Of a stretch of 64,000 nt of DNA, positions 11,893 through 21,428 are shown one piece after another. The notes beneath the pieces are model-generated. The model did no database searches, had not been told where the DNA came from, and was given only the letters and a program-made list of their open reading frames with translations. Origin of the DNA: Pseudomonas sp. N040. GTDB lineage: Bacteria; Pseudomonadota; Gammaproteobacteria; Pseudomonadales; Pseudomonadaceae. Position 1 is the stretch's first letter. Each line of letters opens with the position of its first letter. Position numbers and translations under genes: made by a program. The stretch is taken from the NCBI RefSeq assembly GCF_015637705.1, contig NZ_JADOBE010000008.1, forward strand, positions 124,001 through 188,000, in the 5' to 3' direction.

Positions 11893-11992
11893 AGCCCCGG
11901 ATTTTGTTGTATGCCCGCCATATACCGGTTTCCCGGCGGGCACGGCTGAGGCGAGCGGCCTTGCCAGTCATTCTTTGCGGACCCCGAGTGCC

Positions 11993-13387
11993 ATGAACGA
12001 TATCAGCAGCCCCCAGCAGTACGACCTCGAGACCGCCGCGCTCAAGGTGCCACCGCATTCGATCGAGGCGGAGCAGTCGGTGCTGGGCGGCCTGATGCTG
12101 GATAACAATGCCTGGGAACGCGTGCTCGACCAGGTCTCCGATGGTGACTTCTACCGGCATGACCACCGGCTGATCTTCCGCGCCATCGCCAAGCTGGCCG
12201 AGCGCAACCATCCCTTCGATGTGGTCACCCTGTCCGAGCAACTGGACAAGGAAGGTCAGCTGGCACAGACCGGCGGGCTGGCCTATCTCGGTGAGCTGGC
12301 GAAGAACACCCCGTCGGTGGCCAACATCAAGGCTTACGCGCAGATCATTCGCGAGCGCGCCACCCTGCGCCAGCTGATCGGCGTGAGCAACGAGATCGCC
12401 GGCAGCGCCTATGCCCCGCAAGGGCGCAGCGGCGACGAAGTGCTGGATGAAGCGGAACGCCTGATCTTCCAGATTGCCGAGGCGCGGCCCAAGTCCGGCG
12501 GGCCAATAGCGCTCAACGAGATCCTGGCCAAGGCGATCGACCGCATCGATACGCTGTTCAACAGCAACGATTCGATTACCGGGATCAGCACCGGGTTTAC
12601 CGACCTGGATGCCAAGACCAGCGGCCTGCAGCCGGCCGACCTGATCATCGTTGCCGGGCGGCCGTCGATGGGCAAGACCACCTTCGCCATGAACCTGGTC
12701 GAGAGCGCGGTGTTGCGCAGTGACAAGGCGGTGCTGGTGTACTCGCTGGAGATGCCTGCCGAGTCGCTGATCATGCGTATGCTCTCGTCGCTGGGGCGGA
12801 TCGACCAGACCAAGGTGCGTTCCGGGCAGATGGAAGACGATGACTGGCCGCGCCTGACCTCGGCGGTCAACCTGCTGCAGGATCGCAAGCTGTTCATCGA
12901 TGACACTGCCGGTATCTCGCCGTCGGAAATGCGTGCGCGCACCCGCCGCCTGGTGCGCGAGCACGGCGAGCTGGGGCTGATCATGGTCGACTACCTGCAA
13001 CTGATGCAGCTCGGCGGCAAGGGCGGGGAAAACCGCACCAACGAGATTTCCGAGATTTCCCGCTCGCTGAAAGGCCTGGCCAAGGAATTCAACTGCCCGG
13101 TGGTGGCGCTGTCGCAGCTCAACCGCTCGCTGGAGCAGCGGCCAAACAAGCGCCCGGTGAACTCCGACTTGCGCGAGTCTGGTGCTATCGAGCAGGACGC
13201 CGACGTGATCATGTTCGTCTACCGCGACGAGGTCTACAACCCGGAGACCGAGTACAAGGGCATCGCCGAGATCATCATCGGCAAGCAGCGGAACGGTCCG
13301 ATTGGCGCGATCAAGCTGGCCTTCCTCGGCAAATACACGCGCTTCGAAAACCTCGCGCCGGGCAGCTACCAGTTCGACGAAGAATAG
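11993..13387 (+). CDS. dnaB: Replicative DNA helicase DnaB
   Basis: Hexameric 5'-3' helicase that unwinds DNA at the replication fork. About 464 residues: N-terminal primase-interacting domain (PHSIEAEQSVLGGLMLDN) and a RecA-like C-terminal domain with Walker A GRPSMGKTT and the conserved VDYLQLM and KQRNGP motifs. The frame stays open upstream to 11861, but the ATG at 11993 gives the standard N-terminus. The terminator at 11851-11892 overlaps the longer frame, which argues against that start. Confidence 0.97.
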   Translation: MNDISSPQQYDLETAALKVPPHSIEAEQSVLGGLMLDNNAWERVLDQVSDGDFYRHDHRLIFRAIAKLAERNHPFDVVTLSEQLDKEGQLAQTGGLAYLGELAKNTPSVANIKAYAQIIRERATLRQLIGVSNEIAGSAYAPQGRSGDEVLDEAERLIFQIAEARPKSGGPIALNEILAKAIDRIDTLFNSNDSITGISTGFTDLDAKTSGLQPADLIIVAGRPSMGKTTFAMNLVESAVLRSDKAVLVYSLEMPAESLIMRMLSSLGRIDQTKVRSGQMEDDDWPRLTSAVNLLQDRKLFIDDTAGISPSEMRARTRRLVREHGELGLIMVDYLQLMQLGGKGGENRTNEISEISRSLKGLAKEFNCPVVALSQLNRSLEQRPNKRPVNSDLRESGAIEQDADVIMFVYRDEVYNPETEYKGIAEIIIGKQRNGPIGAIKLAFLGKYTRFENLAPGSYQFDEE

Positions 13388-13422
13388 CGCTGCTGGCGGG
13401 CTGAGGGCCTTCATGCAAACGG

Positions 13423-13446
13423 GCGTCCGGCCTTTGGCCGGGACGC
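13423..13446. terminator. Terminator between convergent dnaB and ispA
   Basis: GCGTCCGGCC-TTT-GGCCGGGACGC hairpin with one bulged G, followed by TCGTCTTGTTTGT on the plus strand. It lies between two convergent genes and could serve both. Confidence 0.5.
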
Positions 13447-13471
13447 TCGTCTTGTTTGTACCGGCCGGCGT

Positions 13472-14359
13472 TCAGCTGCGCCGGGCGACGATATAGCGCG
13501 CCAGTTCGCGCAACGGTTCGGCGCGCGGGCCAAACGGCTGCAGGGCTGCCAGGGCCTGTGCGCAGAGGTCCTGGGCATAGGCCTTGGCCGCAGCCATGCC
13601 GAGCAGTGCCGGATAGGTCGGCTTGTCGCGGGCGATGTCGGCGCCCTGACGCTTGCCGAGGGTGGCGGTATCGCTCTCGACATCGAGAATGTCGTCCTGG
13701 ACCTGAAACGCCAGGCCGATGGCCCGGGCATAGTCCTGCAGGGCGTCCAGGCTCGCGGCGTCGGCCTTGCCGCTGGCCAGTGCGCCCAGTTGCACGCTGG
13801 CCTCGATCAGCGCGCCGGTCTTGTGCCGGTGCATCTGCTCGAGCGCGCGCTGGTCGAGCTTGCGGCCCACGGCGGCGAGGTCGATGGCCTGGCCGCCGAC
13901 CATGCCGGCCGGCCCCGCCGCGCGGCTCAGGGTGCCAAGCATGCGCAGCCGGGTGGCAGCGTCCAGCGGGTCGCCACGGCTAGCACTGAGCACCTCGAAC
14001 GCCAGGCTCTGCAGGGCATCGCCGGCAAGAATCGCGCTGGCCTCGTCGAAGGCCTTGTGGGTGGTGGGCTGGCCGCGGCGCAGGTCATCGTCGTCCATTG
14101 CCGGCAAGTCGTCGTGTACCAGTGAATAGGCGTGAATCAGTTCCACCGCACAGGCGGCGGCGTCGGCCTGCGCCGCTGCGCCATCCAGCGCCTCGCAGGC
14201 CGCGTAGACCAGCAGCGGACGGACCCGCTTGCCACCATTCATCACGCTGTAGCGCATGGCCGCGTAGAGTTGCTGCAGTTCGTCGTGCGGGGCAATGAAC
14301 AGTGGTTCCAGGGCGGCATCGACACGTGCCTGGGCGCGCTGCTGGTAGCTGTCAATCAT
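13472..14359 (-). CDS. ispA: Farnesyl diphosphate synthase
   Basis: Condenses IPP with DMAPP and GPP to farnesyl diphosphate for quinone and undecaprenyl synthesis. 295 residues with both aspartate-rich motifs: [15 protein letters not shown] (first, DDxxxxD type) and QDDILDVE (second), plus [16 protein letters not shown]. The start MIDSYQQRA at 14359 overlaps the xseB stop (ATGA), so the longer upstream frame is not used. Unlike the usual pseudomonad xseB-ispA-dxs order, no dxs follows; the next gene is the convergent dnaB. Confidence 0.95.
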   Translation of the reverse strand: MIDSYQQRAQARVDAALEPLFIAPHDELQQLYAAMRYSVMNGGKRVRPLLVYAACEALDGAAAQADAAACAVELIHAYSLVHDDLPAMDDDDLRRGQPTTHKAFDEASAILAGDALQSLAFEVLSASRGDPLDAATRLRMLGTLSRAAGPAGMVGGQAIDLAAVGRKLDQRALEQMHRHKTGALIEASVQLGALASGKADAASLDALQDYARAIGLAFQVQDDILDVESDTATLGKRQGADIARDKPTYPALLGMAAAKAYAQDLCAQALAALQPFGPRAEPLRELARYIVARRS

Positions 14360-14598
14360 GCCTCGTCGTCCGTGCTGAAGGGCGCCTCGCTCAATTCGCC
14401 GTCGCGTTCCAGCAGCAGCTGCACCTTCTGTTCGGCCTGGAGCAGCGCCGACTGGCATTCACGGCTCAGGCGAATGCCCTGCTCGAAGGTGGTCAGCGAG
14501 TCCTCAAGGGATAGCTCGCCGTTTTCCAGGCGCTCAACCAGCGTTTGCAGTTCGGCGAGGGCGTGTTCGAAATCGGGTGTGGTCTTCTTGCGGGCCAT
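14356..14598 (-). CDS. xseB: Exodeoxyribonuclease VII small subunit
   Basis: 80-residue helical protein with the family core [20 protein letters not shown] followed by [13 protein letters not shown]. It pairs with XseA to degrade single-stranded DNA. The stop codon overlaps the ispA start, the common xseB-ispA coupling. The 283 bases upstream of it (14599-14881) carry no gene I can support and must contain divergent promoters for xseB and the oxidoreductase. Confidence 0.93.
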   Translation of the reverse strand: MARKKTTPDFEHALAELQTLVERLENGELSLEDSLTTFEQGIRLSRECQSALLQAEQKVQLLLERDGELSEAPFSTDDEA

Positions 14599-14881
14599 GG
14601 GCAGGGTCTCGGCAGGCGGGCAACCGGCGCGACACTAGCAGAGCCGGGCAGTCCGGGCAAATTGGGCAGACCGCGCGCAGCCCGGACGGCTATTGCCGGC
14701 AGCAGCAACCGGCGGCCAAGCCCGGCGAACGGCTTGCCCAGCCTGTGCACAGCGCCGATTCGGCGCATCACCTGCATCGATCACCTGCCATTCGGCGGTC
14801 GGGAAAGGCTTGCCCTCGGGCGAGCATGGGGCTATCACAATCAACTCACCCTTCATTTCACTGCGCCACCGGGAGTTCGCC

Positions 14882-15889
14882 ATGTCTGCCCATCTCAACC
14901 GTCAGTTCCTGCTTGCCCAGCGCCCCCAGGGCCTGCCCAGCCGCGACACCTTCAGCTACGTGGAGACCAGCGTCGGCGAACCGGGGCCGGGGCAGATCCT
15001 GGTCAAGAACGAATACCTGTCGCTGGACCCGGCGATGCGCGGCTGGATGAACGACAGCAAGTCTTACATCCCGCCGGTCGGGCTCGGCGAAGTAATGCGC
15101 GCCCTCGGGGTGGGCAAGGTGATCGCCTCGCAGAATCCGGCCTTTGCGGTCGGCGATTACGTCAATGGGGCGCTCGGCGTGCAGGACTATTTCCTCGGCG
15201 AGCCCAAGGGTTTCTACAAGGTCGATCCGACCCGTGCGCCGCTGCCGCTGTACCTCTCGGCGCTGGGCATGACCGGCATGACCGCCTACTTCGCGCTGCT
15301 CGATGTCGGCCAGCCCAAGGCCGGCGAAACCGTGGTGATCTCCGGCGCGGCGGGCGCGGTCGGCAGCATTGCCGGGCAGATCGCCAAGCTCAAGGGTTGT
15401 CGGGTGGTCGGGATTGCCGGCGGGGCCGACAAGTGCCAGTTCCTGATCGACGAACTCGGCTTCGACGGCGCCATCGACTACAAGCACGAGGACGTGATCG
15501 CCGGCCTCAAGCGCGAATGCCCGAAGGGCGTCGACGTGTATTTCGACAACGTCGGCGGCGACATTCTCGATGCGGTGCTGACCCGTCTGGCGTTCAAGGC
15601 GCGGGTGGTGATCTGCGGTGCGATCAGCCAGTACAACAACAAGCAGGCCATCAAGGGCCCGGCGAACTATCTGAACCTGCTGGTCAACAGTGCGCGCATG
15701 GAAGGCATGGTGGTGATGACCTACGCCCCGCGCTTTGCCGAGGCGGCAGCTGAAATGGCTGGCTGGCTGGCCAGCGGCAAGATCAAGAGCAGGGAAGACA
15801 TCGTCAGCGGCCTGCAAACCTTCCCGGAAACCCTGCTCAAGCTGTTCAGCGGCGAGAACTTCGGCAAGCTGGTGCTCAAGGTCGATTAA
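14882..15889 (+). CDS. NADPH-dependent MDR-family oxidoreductase (CurA / prostaglandin-reductase type)
   Basis: 335-residue medium-chain dehydrogenase/reductase lacking the zinc ligands, of the class that reduces alpha,beta-unsaturated ketones with NADPH. Visible features are MRGWMNDSKSYIPPVGLGEV near the N-terminus and the nucleotide-binding segment ISGAAGAVGSIAGQIAKLKG (AxxGxxG). The start is the ATG at 14882; the frame is open upstream, but the N-terminus MSAHLNRQFLLAQRPQG is typical. The physiological substrate cannot be read from the sequence. Confidence 0.85.
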   Translation: MSAHLNRQFLLAQRPQGLPSRDTFSYVETSVGEPGPGQILVKNEYLSLDPAMRGWMNDSKSYIPPVGLGEVMRALGVGKVIASQNPAFAVGDYVNGALGVQDYFLGEPKGFYKVDPTRAPLPLYLSALGMTGMTAYFALLDVGQPKAGETVVISGAAGAVGSIAGQIAKLKGCRVVGIAGGADKCQFLIDELGFDGAIDYKHEDVIAGLKRECPKGVDVYFDNVGGDILDAVLTRLAFKARVVICGAISQYNNKQAIKGPANYLNLLVNSARMEGMVVMTYAPRFAEAAAEMAGWLASGKIKSREDIVSGLQTFPETLLKLFSGENFGKLVLKVD

Positions 15890-16067
15890 GCTGCGCACGT
15901 GCACAAGGAGGACTGGTTGTCGGCCAATCCTCTTTGTCTGCCAATGCCACTCTGCATTACCCTTGCCCGGGCATCATTCAGGGTCAATTGATCGGCTGGT
16001 ATTGCAGTCTGCGGCCAGCTCATTACCCCGGCTCGATCGCTGTTCAAGCCACTGCAAGGATCGTCTT

Positions 16068-16871
16068 ATGGATAACCAGCCGTCATTGATTGACGCGTAC
16101 TCGCCAAGTGAAATCGCCCGCAAGGTTGAGGGGATGGGCGTGGCCAAGGCAAACGCGGACACCCTGACGGTCTTCGTGCTGGCGTTGTTGGCGGGTGCGT
16201 TTATCGCGTTGGCCTCGCTGTTGTTCACGCTGGTGGTGACCGACAGTCAGCTGGGGTACGGCATCACCCGCCTGATCGGCGGGCTCAGTTTCTGTCTGGG
16301 GCTGGTGTTGGTAGTGGTTGCCGGAGCCGAACTGTTTACCGGCAACAACCTGCTGGCCATGGCCTGGGCCAGTCGGCGCATCAGTACGCGTGCGCTGCTG
16401 CGCAACTGGTTGTTGTCCTATGTGGGTAATGTCATCGGTTGCCTGGGCACGGTGTTGCTGGTGGTGTGTGCCAATACCGGCGGCCTGGCTGACGGTGCGG
16501 TGGGTGAGATGGCGGTCCGCATCGCCGCGAGCAAGGCGGATCTGTCACTCCTCGAAGCCTTCAGTCGCGGCATTCTGTGCAATGCCCTGGTGTGCATGGC
16601 GGTCTGGCTGGTGATGGGCGGTCATAGCGTGACGGACAAGATTCTTGCCGTGATTTTTCCCGTGACGGCCTTTGTCGCCCTGGGCTTCGAGCATTCGATC
16701 GCCAACTGGTTTTTCTTTCCCTACGGGCTGCTGCTGGACGCGCAGGGCCTGATTTCTCCCGCCGGGATTGCCTGGAACCTGCTGGCCGTGACCGCCGGCA
16801 ATATCGTCGGCGGCACCCTGCTGGTGGCGGGCATCTACTGGGTGGCCTACCTGCGGCGTCCAGCCAACTGA
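16068..16871 (+). CDS. Formate/nitrite transporter (FNT) family channel
   Basis: 267 residues with six membrane helices in the FNT fold that carries formate, nitrite or hydrosulfide. Typical elements are GAFIALASLLFTLV (first helix), GLVLVVVAGAELFTGNN (the ELFTGN signature), RNWLLSYVGNVIG, and CNALVCMAVWLV (the CNxLVCLAVW signature). The N-terminus resembles FocA. No formate lyase or nitrite reductase gene is adjacent, so the substrate is open. Confidence 0.88.
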   Translation: MDNQPSLIDAYSPSEIARKVEGMGVAKANADTLTVFVLALLAGAFIALASLLFTLVVTDSQLGYGITRLIGGLSFCLGLVLVVVAGAELFTGNNLLAMAWASRRISTRALLRNWLLSYVGNVIGCLGTVLLVVCANTGGLADGAVGEMAVRIAASKADLSLLEAFSRGILCNALVCMAVWLVMGGHSVTDKILAVIFPVTAFVALGFEHSIANWFFFPYGLLLDAQGLISPAGIAWNLLAVTAGNIVGGTLLVAGIYWVAYLRRPAN

Positions 16872-16875
16872 CGGC

Positions 16876-18048
16876 CTAGCGATTGCGCCCCAGCGCCTCG
16901 TGGCTGGTGACCCAGTCGCCGGCGAGTACCGCCGAGGTCAGCGAGACATCGCCAGCCAGCACCACCGCCGCAATGATCTCCGCCAGCTTGTCGGCCTTGC
17001 CGGTACCGACGCAACCGAGCATCTCCAGGCATTCGCGCTGGCTCGGCAGGCCGGTGCCGCCGCCGTGGGTGGCACAGATCAACGCCGGCAGGGTCACCGA
17101 CCAGTAGTAGTCACCATTCTCCAGCAGCTGGCCATAGGTGATGCCGCCATGGGATTCGGCGACGTTGGCGGCATCCTGGCCGGTAGCGATGAACAGTGCG
17201 GCAATGCCGTTGGCGGCATGCGCACCGCTGTAGGCCGAGCCGGCCTGCAGCGCACCCACCGCAGCAATCTGCCGGTAGCGATAGAGTTGTGCGGTATCAA
17301 CGCGCAACAGTTCGCGGGCCACTTCGCGCTTCAGGGTGAACTCGGCGATCACCCGCTTGCCGCGGGTCTGGATCATGTTCATCGCCGAGTGTTTCTTGTC
17401 GGTGTCGATCGCGCCGGAGAGGATGTAGCGCGGCTGCAGCGGATGGTTGGCCTTGATCCACTCGCAGGCGGCGAAGGTCGCCTTGCTGGTCATGTTCTGC
17501 CCGGCGGCGTCGCCGGTGGTGTAGCAGAAACGCGTGTAGAGCATGTTGGCCACCGGGTACTGCTCGATCTCGAACAGCTTGCCGCTGCGCGTGGTGGTTT
17601 CCGCCGCCGCCTTGATCGCATCGAAGCGGCTCACCAGCCAGGCGCCGAACTCGCGCGCCTGCAGCGCATCGGCAAACAGGAATACCGGTGCGCGCTGCAT
17701 CGAGTGCTTGACCACCGTGGTCTTCACCCCGCCGCTCTCGCTGATGGCGCGCATGCCGCGGCTGTAGCTGGCCAGCAGGGTGCCTTCGGTGGTGGCCATG
17801 GGTATGTAGAAGTCGCCTTGCGCATGTTCGCCGGTGATATGCAGCGGTCCGGCCAGCCCCAGCGGCATCTGCACGCAGCCGATAAAGTTCTCGATATTGC
17901 CGCGGGTGAGCTCCGGGTCGATCGCGTAACGGCCGATGGTCTCCAGGCTGGCGCCGGTCTTCTGGGTGATGAAGGTGCGCCGGCGTTTGGCTTCCTCGGC
18001 GCTGTAGTTGTTGTCTTTGTCGCGCGGGATCGGTTCTGCTCGGGACAT
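16876..18048 (-). CDS. Hydroxymethylglutaryl-CoA reductase, class I-like
   Basis: HMG-CoA reductase interconverts HMG-CoA and mevalonate with NAD(P)H. About 390 residues. All four catalytic residues of class I enzymes can be placed: Glu in MATTEGTL, Lys in DTDKKHSAMN, Asp in ATGQDAAN, and His near the C-terminus in VTSHEALG; ENFIG and GGGTGLPSQ are also present. The ATG at 18048 is preferred (AGCAGG eight bases upstream) over one at 18069. No other mevalonate-pathway gene is in the window, although ispA lies 2.5 kb away. Its role in an organism expected to use the MEP pathway is unclear. Confidence 0.88.
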   Translation of the reverse strand: MSRAEPIPRDKDNNYSAEEAKRRRTFITQKTGASLETIGRYAIDPELTRGNIENFIGCVQMPLGLAGPLHITGEHAQGDFYIPMATTEGTLLASYSRGMRAISESGGVKTTVVKHSMQRAPVFLFADALQAREFGAWLVSRFDAIKAAAETTTRSGKLFEIEQYPVANMLYTRFCYTTGDAAGQNMTSKATFAACEWIKANHPLQPRYILSGAIDTDKKHSAMNMIQTRGKRVIAEFTLKREVARELLRVDTAQLYRYRQIAAVGALQAGSAYSGAHAANGIAALFIATGQDAANVAESHGGITYGQLLENGDYYWSVTLPALICATHGGGTGLPSQRECLEMLGCVGTGKADKLAEIIAAVVLAGDVSLTSAVLAGDWVTSHEALGRNR

Positions 18049-18290
18049 GGGAATTACCTGCTGGGCCATGGGTGTGCCGGGAACCCCGGCCTCGCTATGA
18101 CCCTAGACCATTTCCGCGTTCGCTCCAGCGCCAGTACGTTGGCGAATGCGCAGGGCTGGCGTGTGCTTGTGCCGGCAATGGAGTTTGGTCGCCGGGCGGT
18201 TCACCGACTATCGTGTCCTGCAGTGCCTGCTGTTCCAGTATCAAACCAGCCGGGATTTATCCTGCCCAGCAACCAAGAAGGAAAATGAAA

Positions 18291-18563
18291 ATGAAAGGTG
18301 CCTGTTTTCTGTTTGCAGCCATCACGCTGACCGCTGCTTCGGCAGCCCTGGCCGGCGACGGCAGCGATTCGGAGTTCCGCTGCGGCCAGCAGCTGGTCGA
18401 CCTCGGATCCACAAAGACTGAAGTTCTGCAGTGGTGCGGCGAGCCCACGGAAAAAATGGACGGCGAGTGGGTCTATGTGCGTGGTGATACCGAGCCGGCA
18501 ATTACCCTCCACTTCGAGGATGACGGTACCGTCAACCGGATCAGCGCCGCGCCGCTGGACTGA
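18291..18563 (+). CDS. Small secreted DUF2845-type protein
   Basis: 90-residue protein with a signal peptide (MKGACFLFAAITLTAASAALA) and a mature domain that begins FRCGQQLVDLGSTKTEVLQW and continues CGEP, the pattern of DUF2845 / SmpA-like outer-membrane-associated small proteins. Two cysteines of the mature part could form a disulfide. AGAAGGA lies eight bases before the ATG at 18291; an ATG at 18285 is too close to it. The function is unknown. The interval 18049-18290 holds only its promoter and that of the divergent reductase. Confidence 0.75.
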   Translation: MKGACFLFAAITLTAASAALAGDGSDSEFRCGQQLVDLGSTKTEVLQWCGEPTEKMDGEWVYVRGDTEPAITLHFEDDGTVNRISAAPLD

Positions 18564-18629
18564 GGCGCGTGGCACGCCGCAGGGGAAGTGGTCTGGGATG
18601 TTCCCGCGGCGGTGTCACGGACCGCTGCG

Positions 18630-19562
18630 TCAGGTCACCGTTTCGGTAGGGGCAACCATCTCGCGCAGGGTGGCCAGTGCCAGTTGCGCCGCCGGTGACA
18701 GCGTACGACCGCGCAACTGCACGATGCCTACTTCGGCATAAAGGTCTGGCAGGCCGGGTACCGGCAGCGGAAGCAGCTCGCCGGCGGCGAACTCTTTCGC
18801 CAGCGCCGCATGCGAGATGATCAGCACCAGGTCCTCCTTGCTCGCCACCTCCTTCAGCAGGCTGACGTCATCACACTCGAACAGGATCGGCAAAGGCTGG
18901 TCCGGTGCCAAGCCGGCGGCCTGCCGGAGCAGGGCGCCGAGGCCTGCCGGGATCGTCATGCAGGCAAAGCCGTAGGGCAGCAGGTCCTGTAGCGAGCGTG
19001 CGGGCAGTGCCAGCAGGGGATGCCCGGCACGGCAGGTGAAGGGCCCGCGCTCGCGGGTCAGGGGCGTGATGCGGAACTCCGCGTCGCTGGCGATTGCCCG
19101 GGTCTCGGCGATGAAGAATTCGATATCCTCGTTGCGCAGGTGATCCAGCAGGTTCCGGGAGTTGCTCACCTGCAGCGAAACGCGAAGTCCGGGGCGGTCC
19201 TGGCGCAGGCGGTGGATCAGCCGGCTGGCCAGGCTGGCGGCCGGCAGCGGACCGATGCCAAAGCTGAGCTGGCCGATCTCGCCGCTGCGGGTTAGCGCCA
19301 TGTCGCGCTCCAGATTGCTGGCTTCCTGCGCCAGTTGCCGGGCGCGGGCAAGAAATCGGGCACCAATGGCGGTGACGGCCAGGCCCTGCTTGCTGCGGTC
19401 GAACAGGACCATGCCCAGTTCGGTCTCCAGGGCCTGAATGCTGCGGCTGAGGGCGGGCTGGCTCAGATGCACCTTCTCGGCGGCGCGGGCGAAATTCAGT
19501 TCCTGGGCCAGGGCCAGGGCGTGACGAATTCTCTTCAGATCCACTTTATGCGTCCCATGCAT
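18630..19562 (-). CDS. LysR-family regulator (SdsB-like by context)
   Basis: 310 residues: N-terminal winged helix (RHALALAQELNFARAAEKVH with the recognition helix LSQPALSRSIQALE) and a C-terminal substrate-binding domain of the LysR family. It is divergent from the GMC dehydrogenase and sulfatase genes. In described Pseudomonas SDS-degradation loci a LysR protein (SdsB) activates the sulfatase gene, and the same role is inferred here from position. The effector may be a fatty alcohol or an alkyl sulfate, which the sequence does not show. Confidence 0.85.
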   Translation of the reverse strand: MHGTHKVDLKRIRHALALAQELNFARAAEKVHLSQPALSRSIQALETELGMVLFDRSKQGLAVTAIGARFLARARQLAQEASNLERDMALTRSGEIGQLSFGIGPLPAASLASRLIHRLRQDRPGLRVSLQVSNSRNLLDHLRNEDIEFFIAETRAIASDAEFRITPLTRERGPFTCRAGHPLLALPARSLQDLLPYGFACMTIPAGLGALLRQAAGLAPDQPLPILFECDDVSLLKEVASKEDLVLIISHAALAKEFAAGELLPLPVPGLPDLYAEVGIVQLRGRTLSPAAQLALATLREMVAPTETVT

Positions 19563-19750
19563 TGACTGTCTGATGATTATGCATTGGACGGATAGCTCGT
19601 AGTGGTTGAGATTTACGGGTTTGTAACTTTAATCAGTACCAGTCAACGCAATGGCCAGGTCGGCCTGGTGCAGAAGTTCAGTTCATCCCGGCGCTGATGG
19701 CGCTATCCCGTGCGGTACGGGCTACCCATAACAATCAGAGAGCAAACTGC
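19563..19750. promoter_or_regulatory. Divergent promoter region, LysR regulator / alkyl-sulfate genes
   Basis: 188-base AT-richer gap between divergent genes. LysR proteins normally bind such a gap to control both themselves and the target operon. Short inverted A/T-rich patches (for example GATGATTATGCAT) are visible, but no operator can be fixed by eye. Confidence 0.3.
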
Positions 19751-21358
19751 ATGAGTCATGAAGAATTCGATTACGTAATCGTCGGCGCCGGTTCGGCTGG
19801 CAGCGTACTGGCCAGTCGCCTGACTGAAGATCCGGGCGTGACAGTGTGCCTGCTGGAATCCGGCGGCCCGGACAAGAGCATGTTCATTCATGCCCCGGCC
19901 GGCTTCGTCGCCATGGTCGCGACCTCCTACAACAACTGGGCGTTCGACACCGTGCCGCAAAAGCACATGGACAACCGCGTGTGTTACCAGCCGCGCGGCA
20001 AGACCCTCGGTGGCTCCAGTTCGATCAATGCCATGCTCTATGTGCGCGGCAACCGCTGGGACTACGACCACTGGGCCAGCCTGGGCAACCCCGGCTGGTC
20101 GTATGCAGACGTGCTGCCGTACTTCAAGCGTGCCGAGAACAACGAGACCCACGGCGAGAGCGAATACCACGGTGCCGGTGGCCCGCTGAACGTCGCCGAG
20201 TTGCGCAGCCCGAGCGCGCTGAGCAAAGCCTTCGTCGAGGCGGCCGTGCTCAATGGCATTCCCGAAACCCGCGACTACAACGGTGCGGATCAGTGTGGTT
20301 CGTTCATGTACCAGGTCACCCAGAAGAACGGCGAGCGCTGCAGTGCCGCCAAGGGCTACCTGACGCCCAACCTGGCGCGGCCCAACCTGTGCGTGAAAAC
20401 CCATGCGTTGTCGGCCAAAATCATCATGGAGGGCAAGCGCGCCCGCGGCATTGCCTACTACCAGGGCAGCGAACTGAAGGAGGCCCGCGCGCGCCGCGAG
20501 GTGATCCTCAGTGCCGGCGCCTTCGGTTCACCGCAGCTGCTCATGCTCTCCGGCATCGGCCCTGCGCAGCAGCTGCAGGCCCTCGGTATTCCCGTGGTGC
20601 ACGACCTGCCCGGCGTCGGCGAGAACCTGCAGGACCACATTGATCAGGTGCAGAGTTACTACGCCGACAGCCGCAGTGAAACCTTCGGCATCTCGCCACG
20701 CGGCACGGTGAAAATGGCCAAGGGCGTGTTCGAGTGGCGCAAGCAGCGCACAGGGGTGATCTCCACCTCGATCGCCGAAGCTGGTGCTTTTCTGCGCTCG
20801 TCGCCCGAAGTCGAGGTGCCGGATCTGCAACTGGTGTTCGTGGTTGCGCTGGTCGACGATCACGGACGCAAGATGCACACCAGCCACGGTTTCTCCTCGC
20901 ATATCGAAGTGCTGCGCCCCTACAGCCGCGGTACGGTCAAACTGGCCAGTGCCGACCCGCGGGTGGCACCGAAGATCGACCCGAATTTCCTTGCCGATGA
21001 GCGCGACCTGAACCTGCTGGTCAAGGGCGTGCAGCTGCAGATGGATATCCTGCAGAGCAGCCCGCTGCAGCCGTGGCGCGGCAAGATGCTCTACCCGGTA
21101 CAGCGCGACGACGTTGCCGGGATCATCGCCGACATCCGGGCGCGTGCCGACACCCAGTACCACCCGACCAGCACCTGCAAGATGGGGCCGGCCTCCGACC
21201 CGCTGGCGGTAGTCGATGCACAGTTGCGGGTGCACGGCCTGGAAGGCCTGCGCGTGGTCGATGCGTCGATCATGCCGACGGTAACCGGCGGCAACACCAA
21301 TGCGCCGACCATCATGATTGGCGAGAAGGCCGCCGACCTGATTCGCGCCGCCCGGTAG
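19751..21358 (+). CDS. GMC-family FAD alcohol dehydrogenase
   Basis: 535-residue glucose-methanol-choline oxidoreductase. FAD-binding motif [16 protein letters not shown] at residues 8-23, GMC signature 1 around [18 protein letters not shown], signature 2 [16 protein letters not shown], and the catalytic-histidine region [11 protein letters not shown] with [16 protein letters not shown] near the C-terminus. It is related to choline and medium/long-chain alcohol dehydrogenases (BetA, AlkJ). Immediately upstream of an alkyl sulfatase, it most likely oxidises the fatty alcohol the sulfatase releases. The ATG at 19751 is preferred over an upstream in-frame start. Confidence 0.9.
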   Translation: MSHEEFDYVIVGAGSAGSVLASRLTEDPGVTVCLLESGGPDKSMFIHAPAGFVAMVATSYNNWAFDTVPQKHMDNRVCYQPRGKTLGGSSSINAMLYVRGNRWDYDHWASLGNPGWSYADVLPYFKRAENNETHGESEYHGAGGPLNVAELRSPSALSKAFVEAAVLNGIPETRDYNGADQCGSFMYQVTQKNGERCSAAKGYLTPNLARPNLCVKTHALSAKIIMEGKRARGIAYYQGSELKEARARREVILSAGAFGSPQLLMLSGIGPAQQLQALGIPVVHDLPGVGENLQDHIDQVQSYYADSRSETFGISPRGTVKMAKGVFEWRKQRTGVISTSIAEAGAFLRSSPEVEVPDLQLVFVVALVDDHGRKMHTSHGFSSHIEVLRPYSRGTVKLASADPRVAPKIDPNFLADERDLNLLVKGVQLQMDILQSSPLQPWRGKMLYPVQRDDVAGIIADIRARADTQYHPTSTCKMGPASDPLAVVDAQLRVHGLEGLRVVDASIMPTVTGGNTNAPTIMIGEKAADLIRAAR

Positions 21359-21428
21359 TCGCGGGCGGGCTGCCCGTTACCGCAACCAATCAAGACCCGA
21401 CGGTCGACTGCAAGAAGGGAATGAATCC

